Below, one piece after another: positions 14,926 to 22,519 of a stretch of 34,637 nt of DNA; position 1 is the first letter of the stretch, and each line of letters begins with the position of its first letter. This stretch comes from JACCTH01 sp036556085. GTDB taxonomy: Bacteria; Actinomycetota; Acidimicrobiia; Spongiisociales; ZC4RG35. Below the pieces are notes generated by a model. That model ran no database searches and was not told the DNA's origin. It saw only the letters and a list, made by a program, of their open reading frames with translations. The stretch covers positions 1-34,637 of the forward strand of contig DATBKE010000045.1 in NCBI GenBank assembly GCA_036556085.1. Direction: 5' to 3'. Both the position numbers and the translations under genes were made by a program.

Positions 14926-15816
14926 ATGGACGCGATAGTCGCTGAGGGACTTCGCAAGCGCTATCGCAAGACCATTGCGCTTGACGGGCTCTCCTTCACC
15001 TTTCCCGCCGGACGGGTTAGTGGCTTTCTCGGACCCAACGGTGCAGGTAAGACCACAACCTTTCGCTCGTTGCTGGGCTTGACCAAACCAGATGCGGGAT
15101 CGATGGAGGTGCTCGGGATGTCAGTGCGCGAACGGCTTCCTGAGATCGTGAAGCGCCTGGGAGCGATCGTTGAGGAACCGGGATTGGTGAAGGGGCTCTC
15201 GGGACGTGACAACCTGGTAGTGGCCGCCCGCACCTTGGGGCGGGGCCATGAGCGGGTTGACGATCTGCTCGAGTTCTCCGGTCTCGGATCCGAGGGTGGA
15301 CGTCGAATCGACGGCTACTCGAAGGGCATGCGTCAACGTCTGGCCCTGGCGGCCTCGTTGTTGGGCGATCCCGAGCTTCTGATTCTCGACGAACCGCTCG
15401 ACGGCCTTGATCCGGCCGGCCAGGCGCAGATTAAAGACAGCCTGCGCCAGCTGGCGAGCCAGGGGAAGACTGTCATCGTCTCCTCCCACAACCTCTCCGA
15501 CATCGAGGCCATGGCCGATCACGTGGTAGTGATCAACAAAGGTCGCCTCCTCGCCGCCGGGGATCTGGCATCTTTGCTCGGTTCGTTCCGGAGTGGTTAC
15601 ACGGTTGACATCGATGAGCCCGAACGAGCCGCCGCGGTTCTTACCGAAGCGGGGTTCGCTGCTGTCGTCGAAGGGGATCTGCTCGCGGTATCGACCGACG
15701 ACGGCGCCGCCGTCGCCCGGGTCCTGGCAACCGCCGAAATGTTCCCCCGCGAACTCGCCCGTCGCTCGGGCCGTCTGGAGGAGCTGTTCCTGTCGCTCAC
15801 CGAAGGCGATCGATGA
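14926..15816 (+). CDS. ABC transporter ATP-binding protein
   Basis: This is the nucleotide-binding subunit of an ABC-2-type exporter, 296 residues. It shows Walker A GPNGAGKTT, a Q-loop region, the signature YSKGMRQRLALA (a common variant of LSGGQ in drug and lipid exporters), Walker B LLILDEPLDGLDP, and the H-loop SSHNL. A C-terminal extension of about 80 residues after the NBD (from SGYTVDIDEP) resembles the regulatory tail of CcmA/DrrA-like proteins. The permease gene follows 13 bases after the stop. The substrate is unknown. Confidence 0.95.
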   Translation: MDAIVAEGLRKRYRKTIALDGLSFTFPAGRVSGFLGPNGAGKTTTFRSLLGLTKPDAGSMEVLGMSVRERLPEIVKRLGAIVEEPGLVKGLSGRDNLVVAARTLGRGHERVDDLLEFSGLGSEGGRRIDGYSKGMRQRLALAASLLGDPELLILDEPLDGLDPAGQAQIKDSLRQLASQGKTVIVSSHNLSDIEAMADHVVVINKGRLLAAGDLASLLGSFRSGYTVDIDEPERAAAVLTEAGFAAVVEGDLLAVSTDDGAAVARVLATAEMFPRELARRSGRLEELFLSLTEGDR

Positions 15817-15829
15817 GCGGGGAGAACAA

Positions 15830-16591
15830 TTGACCGGTCTCCTCAGGGCTGAGTTGATCAAGACGTTCAAGCGACGGACGTTTTGGGTCTTGACCATCGT
15901 CCTGGTGCTCCTCACGGGATTTTTGGCGGGAATCTTCTACCTCCTGCCGAGAGTGATCGACGATCAGGGGGGATTGTTCGAGATCCAAAAGCCGGCTGCC
16001 TACATCTTCGGCGCCGGCCAGGTCATGGGTCAGACCTGGTTTCCGCTGATCCTGGCGACGATGGCCCTCGCCGGCGAGCTCGCCACGTCGGCCTGGTCCA
16101 CCACGTTGACCCGCAATAGCCGCCGCGGCCAGCATCTGGTCGCTCGGCTATTGACCAGCACCGCCGCAGCCTGGCTGGCAGTCCTTCTCGCCATCGTCGT
16201 CTTCTCCATCGCCACGTTTTTCCTCGCCGAAGGCACGGGCGAGCTCGACGCCGCCGCCTGGTGGGACATCGTCTGGAAGGCACTCCTGGTGCAATTCACG
16301 TGGGTGGCGCTGGGTTTGGCCTTCTCTGCCTGGCTGCGCTCGGTGGGACCAGCCATTGGGGCCGCCCTCGCCTTCACCTTTGTCGAAGGGCTTCTCATCC
16401 TCTGGGAAGGTTTCCGCCAGGTGTCGCTTTCGATCCACACCTCGGCGCTCTTGGGGTCGCTGAGCGTGGGAGGATTCGGTCAGATACTGGGGGATCTACC
16501 GTCGTTTCGTCGCGGTCTCATCGTTGTCCTCAGCTGGTCGGTGATCGGAGTACTCATCGCCTGGGCGGGACTCAAGCTGCGCGACGCCTGA
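15830..16591 (+). CDS. ABC-2 type transporter permease
   Basis: This is the membrane subunit partnering the preceding ATPase, 253 residues. The N-terminus LLRAELIKTFKRRTFWVLT is the cytoplasmic amphipathic segment typical of ABC-2 permeases. About six hydrophobic segments follow: near the start, at GQTWFPLILATMALAGE, at AAAWLAVLLAIVVFSIATFFL, around VQFTWVALGLAFSAWL, at AAFTFVEG-like and at the end. The TTG start has a GGGGAG SD six bases upstream. An open frame extends further up into the ATPase gene but gives no family-like residues. Export of lipid, drug or bacteriocin-like substrates is typical, but nothing here picks one. Confidence 0.88.
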   Translation: MTGLLRAELIKTFKRRTFWVLTIVLVLLTGFLAGIFYLLPRVIDDQGGLFEIQKPAAYIFGAGQVMGQTWFPLILATMALAGELATSAWSTTLTRNSRRGQHLVARLLTSTAAAWLAVLLAIVVFSIATFFLAEGTGELDAAAWWDIVWKALLVQFTWVALGLAFSAWLRSVGPAIGAALAFTFVEGLLILWEGFRQVSLSIHTSALLGSLSVGGFGQILGDLPSFRRGLIVVLSWSVIGVLIAWAGLKLRDA

Positions 16592-16610
16592 GCCGTATCG
16601 GCTGCGGTGC

Positions 16611-16796
16611 TCACCGGGGTCCGGCGCCAAAACGACGTCGCATCTCTTTGTGCCAGCAGCCGTGATGCCAATGCCGTCGGTCGTCGGGCTCATCGTCGGG
16701 GACCACGACCAGATGGAAAACTCCCACTCCAATGGTGTAGTTGCAACCCGGACAGAGGTACTGCTTGCGAGCGGCGTACGGCTGCACCGGAGTCAC
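16611..16796 (-). CDS. Small zinc-ribbon-like conserved protein
   Basis: This 61-residue protein has a CPGCNYTIGVG knuckle and, after a VVVPDDEPDDRRHW stretch, HHGCWHKE. Two Cys plus His and Cys make a probable zinc site. I recall similar CPGC...RRHWH..CW proteins in many actinobacteria, sometimes labelled ATP/GTP-binding without proof. GTG at 16796, two bases after the stop of the upstream 36-residue gene, is the best start; GTG at 16817 is an alternative that overlaps it. It converges on the ABC permease with 19 bases between. Function is unknown. Confidence 0.72.
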   Translation of the reverse strand: MTPVQPYAARKQYLCPGCNYTIGVGVFHLVVVPDDEPDDRRHWHHGCWHKEMRRRFGAGPR

Positions 16797-16798
16797 GG

Positions 16799-16909
16799 TT
16801 ACCCCCAGATCGCCCACACCACGAGGCCGATGATGACGACGATCGTTCCGGCCATCAACGCCAGGTCGAGAGCGCTCTTTCGCGCCGGTCGAAAGGGGTT
16901 GAAGCCCAT
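16799..16909 (-). CDS. Small single-pass membrane protein (36 aa)
   Basis: The product begins MGFNPFRPARKSALDLALM and then has one hydrophobic helix (AGTIVVIIGLVVWAIWG) that ends the protein, so it is a tail-anchored-like mini membrane protein. The FNPFRP opening is, from memory, seen in short actinobacterial proteins of unknown function. TAACGT lies seven bases upstream of the ATG, a leaderless-type -10. It is followed at once by the zinc-ribbon gene, forming a two-gene minus-strand operon, and is divergent from the crotonase gene. Confidence 0.65.
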   Translation of the reverse strand: MGFNPFRPARKSALDLALMAGTIVVIIGLVVWAIWG

Positions 16910-16953
16910 GTCTCCCACGTTACCGATTGACCCCGTCGCTACCGTGACCGGCC
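16910..16953. promoter_or_regulatory. Divergent promoters, small membrane protein / crotonase
   Basis: On the minus strand TAACGT (16922-16917) ends seven bases before the ATG of the 36-residue gene. On the plus strand TACCGT (16940-16945) ends eight bases before the crotonase ATG. Neither start has an SD. Promoter function is inferred from spacing and the TANNNT match. Confidence 0.4.
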
Positions 16954-17727
16954 ATGTGGTTGCGATCCGAAGACCGGGGGCCGGCTCGCTGGCTCATCCT
17001 CGATCGGGTCGAGAGAAAGAATGCTGTTCCTCCCGGGGGCTGGGACGACTTACGCAGCGCTTTTTCGAACTTCGAATCATCCGATCAAAGGGTGCTGGTC
17101 GTCACCGGAGCGGGAGGGGCGTTTTGCTCTGGCGCGGACCTCGATCCTGCCGCCCACAGTGGCACCGGAGTCATCGCCAATCGCCGCCGCATGCAGCACG
17201 TGGGCGAGGCGGCGATGGCCCTTCATCGCCTGACAAAGCCGGCCCTGGCCCTCGTCGACGGGATTGCCGCCGGGGCGGGAATGAATCTGGCGCTGGGATG
17301 CGACCTCGTGGTTGCCACAACCCGGGCGCGCTTTTCCGAGATCTTCGTGCAAAGAGGATTGACCGTCGACTTCGGGGGCACCTGGTTGCTGCCGCGGATC
17401 GTGGGCTTGCAAAGGGCTAAGGAGCTCTCGTTGACAGGAAGGATCATCGACGCCGACGAAGCCCTGGCGCTCGGTCTCGTGCTGGAGGTTATCGAGGATA
17501 CGGCCCTCGATCAGCGCCTGGAGGAGATCACCTCCTCTCTCGCCAGCGGCGCTCCCGTGGCGCAGATGTTTGCCAAGCAGAACCTCAACCACTCGTTCCA
17601 GTTGGATTTCACCCAGGCGTTGGCTTCTGAAGGCCAAGCCCAGTCAATTTGCCTGGAGAGCGAGGACGCAGCCGAAGGAGTGAACGCCTTCCTCGAGAAG
17701 CGCCCGCCCAGCTTTCGCGGACGGTGA
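16954..17727 (+). CDS. Enoyl-CoA hydratase/isomerase (crotonase) family protein
   Basis: This is a crotonase-fold protein of 257 residues acting on an acyl-CoA thioester. The oxyanion-hole segments are GAFCSGADL and VDGIAAGAGMNLALGCDLVVA. The two Glu residues used by classical hydratases align with Asn (GAGMN) and a non-acidic residue. An Asp in TVDFGGTWLLPR aligns with the acid of PaaG-like isomerases, so an isomerase or ring-opening type reaction is likelier than plain hydration. This rests on a manual alignment. The substrate is unknown. It stands alone, between the accessory ABC/zinc-ribbon block and comM. Confidence 0.9.
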   Translation: MWLRSEDRGPARWLILDRVERKNAVPPGGWDDLRSAFSNFESSDQRVLVVTGAGGAFCSGADLDPAAHSGTGVIANRRRMQHVGEAAMALHRLTKPALALVDGIAAGAGMNLALGCDLVVATTRARFSEIFVQRGLTVDFGGTWLLPRIVGLQRAKELSLTGRIIDADEALALGLVLEVIEDTALDQRLEEITSSLASGAPVAQMFAKQNLNHSFQLDFTQALASEGQAQSICLESEDAAEGVNAFLEKRPPSFRGR

Positions 17728-17772
17728 TCACCCCTCCCTCACGACCCCCTAGTCCGCGACACCTCTCGCCCG

Positions 17773-17778
17773 TATAAC
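17773..17778 (+). promoter_or_regulatory. Leaderless-type -10 of comM
   Basis: TATAAC ends six bases before the comM GTG, with no SD between. It is the best TATAAT match among the leaderless-type elements in this window. Confidence 0.45.
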
Positions 17779-17784
17779 GACTGG

Positions 17785-19257
17785 GTGTTTGCCCAGGCGA
17801 TGTCAGTGGCGATGGTGGGGGCCGAGCCGCGACCGGTCCGGATCGAAGCTCATGTCGGTAGACCCATCGAATCGTTCTCCCTGGTGGGGTTGCCCGACAC
17901 CTCTGTTCGCGAGGCCAAGCAGCGGGTTAGAGCGGCAATCCTCTCCACAGGACAGGAGCTGCCCCACCGCCAGATCACGGTCAACCTCTCGCCGGCTGAC
18001 CTCCCGAAGGCTGGAGCCGACTACGACCTTCCCATCGCCCTTGGAGTTCTCGCGGCCTCCAAAGTGATCCCGAGCCCCAGTCGGATGATCGTCGCCGGCG
18101 AGCTCGCTCTCGACGGCACGGTCCGTCGCAGCCGCTGGGCGATCGGGGCCGCGCTCCTGGCGACAGAACGCGGCTGGCCGTGTCTGGTCTCCGAGGCAGA
18201 TGCGCCCACCGCCGCCCGGGTACCGGGATCGCGGGTGTTTGCGATCGCCAGCCTGGCGGAGGCAACGTCCCTGGTCAGCGGGGGATCAAGCCCGCGAGTG
18301 GCGGAAGCCAAGATCGATGAGCTTGCGACTGACGAAGGCGACCTGGCAGAAGTCCGCGGGCAACCATTGGCTCGCCGAGCTCTGGAGATCGCGGCCGCAG
18401 GCGGACACCACCTTCTAATGATCGGTTCACCGGGCTGTGGCAAGACCATGCTCGCCCAACGATTGCCCACGATCTTGCCGCCGCTCGCGCCTTCCGAGGC
18501 GGTCGAAGTCGCCTGTCTCTGGGCATCGGCCGATCGGCGCCGGCCGTTGACCTCCCGCCCTCCATTTCGTGCGCCTCATCACTCGGCTTCCATGGCAGCG
18601 GTTGTCGGTGGGGGAAGTCCCCATCCTCAGCCGGGAGAGGTATCGCTTTCGCATGGTGGGGTGCTTTTTCTCGACGAGCTCGGCGAGTTCCCGCCCCACT
18701 TGCTAAACGCTCTCCGCCAGCCGATCGAGGAAGGCTCGGTCACGATCGCCCGCCGGGGACGAAGCGTCACTTTTCCGGCCCGGGCCCAGGTGGTCGCTGC
18801 CTCCAATCCCTGCCCTTGCGGTTTTCAGGGCGACCGCATCGTGTCCTGCCGCTGCTCGCCGGTAGAGGTGGCTCGTTATCGAGCGCGCCTCACGGGTCCT
18901 TTTCTCGATCGGTTCGACCTTCGCCTTCACATGACGGCTCCCGACCCCGATCTGCTCTTGGGTTCTCCGTCAGAAGACTCGGCCACCGTCAAACTCCGGG
19001 TGCTGGCGGCGCGTCAAGCACAGCTGGATCGGAGTCAACGAATCAACTCGGCCCTCAGCCGAAACGAACTCGACGGGCTGGTCTTCGATGGAGCCGCTCT
19101 CGATCTCGTCGCTGCCGCCGTACGCAAGGGGGCACTCACCGGACGGGGAGCCGATCGGGTGCGCCGGATGGCGCGCACCATTGCCGACCTCGCAAAGTCA
19201 GAGACTGTCAGCGAGATTCACGTCGGAGAGGCGCTTTCGTATCGAGGTGCAATCTGA
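17785..19257 (+). CDS. comM: YifB/ComM-family Mg-chelatase-like AAA+ ATPase
   Basis: This is a 490-residue AAA+ protein. In competent bacteria ComM is a hexameric helicase promoting branch migration during natural transformation. The N-terminal S5-like ChlI domain (1-165) includes VGLPDTSVREAKQRVRAA and ITVNLSPADLPKAGADYDLP. Walker A is GSPGCGKT (214-221), and Walker B is VLFLDELGEF (from 293). A four-Cys zinc-like cluster, Cys343, 345, 355 and 357, lies in NPCPCGFQGDRIVSCRC. The C-terminal lid ends GRGADRVRRMARTIADL. The stop TGA overlaps the apparent CTG start of dprA. Together with yraN, dprA and xerC this is the usual DNA-processing cluster. Confidence 0.96.
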   Translation: MFAQAMSVAMVGAEPRPVRIEAHVGRPIESFSLVGLPDTSVREAKQRVRAAILSTGQELPHRQITVNLSPADLPKAGADYDLPIALGVLAASKVIPSPSRMIVAGELALDGTVRRSRWAIGAALLATERGWPCLVSEADAPTAARVPGSRVFAIASLAEATSLVSGGSSPRVAEAKIDELATDEGDLAEVRGQPLARRALEIAAAGGHHLLMIGSPGCGKTMLAQRLPTILPPLAPSEAVEVACLWASADRRRPLTSRPPFRAPHHSASMAAVVGGGSPHPQPGEVSLSHGGVLFLDELGEFPPHLLNALRQPIEEGSVTIARRGRSVTFPARAQVVAASNPCPCGFQGDRIVSCRCSPVEVARYRARLTGPFLDRFDLRLHMTAPDPDLLLGSPSEDSATVKLRVLAARQAQLDRSQRINSALSRNELDGLVFDGAALDLVAAAVRKGALTGRGADRVRRMARTIADLAKSETVSEIHVGEALSYRGAI

Positions 19258-20018
19258 CCAAGCTTCGTCGGGAGTCTCTTCCCAGCTATCTCGACGGGAT
19301 CGGAGGACTCCCCGAGAAGTTGTGGGTGGTGGGCACGTTTCCCCCTCGCCTCGGGGTAGCGCTCGTAGGCACGAGACGATCGACCTCGTACGGGGAAACC
19401 GCCGCCAAAGTCCTTTCCCGGGCGGTGGCCAGCGCCGGGTGGCCGGTAATCAGCGGGTTGGCACGCGGCATCGATGGAGTCGCCCACCAAGCCTGCGTCG
19501 AAATCGATGAACCTGGTTGGGCTGTCCTCGGTTCGGGGCTTGACATTGTCTACCCGCGCCAAAACGAAAGCCTGGCCCGAAAGCTGGTCGAAGGCGGTGG
19601 GGGGCTGATATCCGAATACGAACCTGGGACGCCACCCGCCCCGTTTCGCTTTCCGGCCCGCAATCGAATCATCGCTGCCTTTTCCGCCGCGGTGGTCGTT
19701 GTCGAAGCGGCAGTGACCGGGGGAGCGCTGATCACCGCCCGGCTGGGACTCGAGTTGGGACGTGAAGTACTGGCGGTGCCCGGAGATATCAATCGGACGG
19801 TCTCGGCGGGCTGCAACCTTCTCATTCGAGACGGAGCCCACCCGGTCCTCGGACCCGAGGACCTAATCGAAACCCTGACATTCGTCCTCGGCCCACCACC
19901 GCGGACATCAACAGCCCCACCGACGTGGTCGGAGAACGTCGAGGCGTTGTTGGCGCGATCGGATCGTCCCATCGGCGAGGCGCTGGCGGCGTTCACGCGC
20001 CATGAGCTCGGAATCTGA
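19254..20018 (+). CDS. dprA: DNA-processing protein DprA (short form)
   Basis: DprA binds incoming single-stranded DNA and loads RecA. The Rossmann-fold core is complete: VALVGTRRSTSYGE, VISGLARGIDGVAH, LGSGLDIVYPRQN, ISEYEPGTPPAPFRFPARNRIIAA, TGGALITA, VLAVPGD. The usual N-terminal SAM domain is missing, and the C-terminal winged helix is reduced to a short remnant (ENVEALLARSDRPIGEAL). The start is unusual: no ATG/GTG/TTG precedes the core until TTG 19320 or GTG 19326, which remove part of it. CTG at 19254 overlaps the comM stop as CTGA with GAGGTG four bases upstream, giving 254 residues and a family-like LPSYLDGIGGLPEKLWVVG lead-in. Confidence 0.92.
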   Translation: MTKLRRESLPSYLDGIGGLPEKLWVVGTFPPRLGVALVGTRRSTSYGETAAKVLSRAVASAGWPVISGLARGIDGVAHQACVEIDEPGWAVLGSGLDIVYPRQNESLARKLVEGGGGLISEYEPGTPPAPFRFPARNRIIAAFSAAVVVVEAAVTGGALITARLGLELGREVLAVPGDINRTVSAGCNLLIRDGAHPVLGPEDLIETLTFVLGPPPRTSTAPPTWSENVEALLARSDRPIGEALAAFTRHELGI

Positions 20019-20030
20019 GGTGGCTGGCAA

Positions 20031-20036
20031 TACCCT
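20031..20036 (+). promoter_or_regulatory. Possible leaderless -10 of xerC
   Basis: TACCCT ends eight bases before the xerC ATG; the intervening GACCTCCG holds no SD. It is the same hexamer as upstream of ffh and proS. Confidence 0.35.
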
Positions 20037-20044
20037 GACCTCCG

Positions 20045-20932
20045 ATGGCCAATCGCCAATTGCCCGAATGGTCGCTGTCGATGGTCGAGTCCTATCTCGA
20101 TCGGTTGCAGACCCAGCGGGGATATAGCCCCCACACCGTCGATGCGTATCGCCGGGATCTGACCCATTTTGTCGGCTTCTGCTCTACCGCGGGAATAGGT
20201 GACTTCGCCACGGTCGATCGCCCTCTCCTCCGTCGCTATTTGACCTCCCTCGATAAGCATGGATATGCCCGCCGTTCGATCGCCCGCAAGTCCTCGGCGA
20301 TTCGGGCTTTTTTCGATGATGCAGTCCGCCGCCACCTCCTGGCTCAGAATCCCGCTGCGGTCCTCACCCGGCCCCGACTACCCGAGCGCCTGCCCCGTGC
20401 CCTCCCGCAACGGCAGGTGAATTCGCTCCTCGATTCGCTACCGGCCAGGAGTCCCAAGGATCTCCGCGACCGGGCGATTCTCGAGCTGCTCTACTCGACG
20501 GGGATCAGGGTCTCAGAGTTGGCCGCATTGACGATCGATTCCCTCGGGACCGACCTCCTGACAGTGATGGGAAAGGGGGGGCGGATGCGATCTATACCGG
20601 TGGGCAGACCTGCTCAAGACGCGATTGCCCGCTGGCTCGACGAGGGGCGCCCGGAGATGGCCGGCCCTGAGGCAGAGGGCTGGCTCTTCGTCGGCGACCG
20701 GGGCCGGCATCTGGATGAAAGAGGGGTTCGCCGGGTGGTACGCAACCGGGCCGCCACCTTTCCCCATGCCCTCCGTCACTCGTTCGCTACACATCTCTTG
20801 GAGGGTGGTGCCGACTTGCGGGCGGTTCAGGAGCTTTTGGGACACCGTGATCTGGCGACCACCCAGCTTTACACTGCCGTTTCCGCCCAGTATCTGAAAT
20901 CCACTTATGACCTCAGCCATCCTCGAGCCTGA
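20045..20932 (+). CDS. xerC: Tyrosine recombinase XerC/XerD family
   Basis: This is a site-specific recombinase of 295 residues, resolving chromosome dimers at dif. The N-terminal SAM-like core-binding domain (10-95) contains the typical GYSPHTVDAYRRDLTHFVGF. The catalytic domain has Arg155 (GIRVSEL), Lys177 (GKGGRMR), His241-x-x-Arg244 (HALRHSFATHLL), His267 (LLGHRDLATTQLY) and the nucleophile Tyr276. Normal Xer length and the dprA-whiG setting argue for a housekeeping Xer protein, not a phage integrase. The end overlaps the sigma factor gene by 26 bases. XerC and XerD cannot be told apart with certainty. Confidence 0.93.
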   Translation: MANRQLPEWSLSMVESYLDRLQTQRGYSPHTVDAYRRDLTHFVGFCSTAGIGDFATVDRPLLRRYLTSLDKHGYARRSIARKSSAIRAFFDDAVRRHLLAQNPAAVLTRPRLPERLPRALPQRQVNSLLDSLPARSPKDLRDRAILELLYSTGIRVSELAALTIDSLGTDLLTVMGKGGRMRSIPVGRPAQDAIARWLDEGRPEMAGPEAEGWLFVGDRGRHLDERGVRRVVRNRAATFPHALRHSFATHLLEGGADLRAVQELLGHRDLATTQLYTAVSAQYLKSTYDLSHPRA

Positions 20933-21677
20933 CGAAGAACAGAGCGCCCTCCCTGGGCTCTGGCAGCGTCTCAAGGAGGACAGCGACAGCGGGGCCCGAG
21001 AGGCTCTCATCCTCCAGTACTCGCCGCTTGTCAAATTCGTCGCCGGCCGCGTGGCTGCCGGCCTGCCCCGTAACGTCGATCAGTCCGACCTTGTCTCCTA
21101 TGGCGTCTTCGGATTGATCGATGCCATCGACAAATTCGAGCCCGAGCGCGGATTCAAGTTCGAGACCTACGCCATCAATCGGATCAAGGGTTCGATCCTT
21201 GACGGACTGCGCTCACTTGATTGGGTTCCTCGATCGGTCCGTTCCCGGGCCCGGGAGATGGAGCGGTCCCTATCCGAGCTCGAGCACCGGCTGCAGAGAA
21301 CCCCCTCCGATGAGGAACTGGCCAAACACATGGGTCAGGAGGTGGACTCGGTCCGGTCCACCCTGGCCGAGATCTCCAACCTGGGATTGATTGCCCTCGA
21401 TGAAATGATCGGGCCGGATGCCGGCTCCTCCCTCGGCGATTTCCTCCCCGACCTCGGGGGAATGAGTCCCGAGGCGGCGTTTCAGGCCGAGGAGACGAGA
21501 CACATGCTGGGAGACGCCATCAACCGGCTCCCCGACCGGGAACGGTTGGTTATCACTCTCTACTACTTCGAAGGGTTGACACTGGCCGAGATCGGAGAGG
21601 TTCTCGGGGTTACTGAATCCAGGGTCTGTCAGATTCATGCCAAAAGCGTGCTCTCGCTCAGAAACCGGATGGCCTAG
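20907..21677 (+). CDS. whiG: FliA/WhiG-type sigma factor
   Basis: This is a group 3 sigma-28-like factor of 256 residues. Region 2 spans LILQYSPLVKFVAGRVAAGL, DLVSYGVFGLIDAIDKFEPERGFKFETYAINRIKGSILDGLR and LDWVPRSVR. Region 3 has PSDEELAKHMG. Region 4 has LPDRERLVITLYYFEGLTLAEIGEVLGVTESRVCQIHAKSV with its HTH. In Streptomyces WhiG, encoded in the same dprA-rpsB interval, starts sporulation; elsewhere relatives drive flagellar genes. No flagellar gene is seen here. The start lies within xerC, so the two are cotranscribed. No anti-sigma gene is adjacent. Confidence 0.92.
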   Translation: MTSAILEPDEEQSALPGLWQRLKEDSDSGAREALILQYSPLVKFVAGRVAAGLPRNVDQSDLVSYGVFGLIDAIDKFEPERGFKFETYAINRIKGSILDGLRSLDWVPRSVRSRAREMERSLSELEHRLQRTPSDEELAKHMGQEVDSVRSTLAEISNLGLIALDEMIGPDAGSSLGDFLPDLGGMSPEAAFQAEETRHMLGDAINRLPDRERLVITLYYFEGLTLAEIGEVLGVTESRVCQIHAKSVLSLRNRMA

Positions 21678-21684
21678 CCCCCGC

Positions 21685-21764
21685 TACCATCCCCTTCCAA
21701 CGACACACGTCGGCGATCCCTCTCAGGTCGGAGCGTCTCCGGGCGCGCCGCTACGCCGGCGGAG
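21685..21764 (+). promoter_or_regulatory. rpsB promoter-like element and leader hairpin
   Basis: TACCAT (21685-21690) is a candidate -10 that would leave a leader of about 85-90 bases. The leader holds a GC-rich hairpin: CTCCG (21737-21741) with CGGAG (21760-21764), and inner GGCG (21742-21745) with CGCC (21754-21757), an 8-base loop and a two-G bulge. It ends nine bases before the AAAGGAG SD (21773-21779). An S2-responsive or other translational control is possible, but no known rpsB leader family is recognised. Confidence 0.35.
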
Positions 21765-21784
21765 GCACAACCAAAGGAGAAACT

Positions 21785-22519
21785 GTGACTGCGGTGACCA
21801 TCAAGCAGTTGCTCGAGGCAGGGGTCCATTTCGGACACCAGACCCGGCGCTGGAATCCCAAAATGAAGCCGTACATCTACGGCGAGCGCAACGGCATTCA
21901 CATCATCGATCTTCGCCAGACCCTGGCTCAAATCGAAGCGGCGGCCGCATATTTGAAGGATCTCACGGCCAAGGGCGGCACCGTCCTCTTCGTGGGCACC
22001 AAGAAACAAGCCCAAGCCCCAATCGCTGAAGCGGCCCAATCGGCTGGAATGCCCTATGTCAATTTCCGCTGGCTCGGTGGAATGCTTACGAACTTCAGCA
22101 CCATTCAAAAGCGGATCTTTTACATGAAGGAACTGGAGCGGATGGAGGCCAGCCAGGAGATTGCCAGCCTCTCAAAGCGAGAGCGCCTCTCGATCAGCCG
22201 CGAGCTCTCCAAGCTTCAGCAAACCCTGGGCGGGGTGCGGGAGATGACGAAGACTCCCGAAGCCATCTTCATCGTCGACGTCAACACCGAGCACACCGCT
22301 GTCAAAGAGGCAGCCCGGCTGGGCATCACCACCCTCGCCTTGGTCGACTCGAACTGCGACCCCGACCACATCGACTTTGTCATCGCCGGAAACGACGACG
22401 CCATTCGTGCAGCGTCAGTAGTTGCCGGCGCCCTGGCGGAGGCTTGCCGGGAGGGCAAGGGAATGGATACCAAGCAAACCGAGGGCGAGTTCACCGCGGA
22501 AGAGGCCGTGAGTGGTTGA
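21785..22519 (+). CDS. rpsB: 30S ribosomal protein S2
   Basis: S2 is a 30S subunit protein of 244 residues. Diagnostic segments are LLEAGVHFGHQTRRWNPKMKPYIYGERNGIHIIDLRQT, VLFVGTKKQAQ, NFRWLGGMLTNFSTI and the C-terminal LVDSNCDPDHIDFVIAGNDDAIRA. The GTG start has an excellent AAAGGAG SD five bases upstream, as expected for a highly expressed gene. The tail after RAASVVAGALAEA is short and acidic. The stop lies eight bases inside tsf, in the usual rpsB-tsf pairing. Confidence 0.98.
   Translation: MTAVTIKQLLEAGVHFGHQTRRWNPKMKPYIYGERNGIHIIDLRQTLAQIEAAAAYLKDLTAKGGTVLFVGTKKQAQAPIAEAAQSAGMPYVNFRWLGGMLTNFSTIQKRIFYMKELERMEASQEIASLSKRERLSISRELSKLQQTLGGVREMTKTPEAIFIVDVNTEHTAVKEAARLGITTLALVDSNCDPDHIDFVIAGNDDAIRAASVVAGALAEACREGKGMDTKQTEGEFTAEEAVSG

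Noticed and set aside
20045..20932. Tyrosine recombinase as sign of a prophage or integrative element
   Set aside because: Normal Xer length and catalytic set, conserved dprA-xer-whiG-rpsB context, and no phage genes or att repeats nearby.
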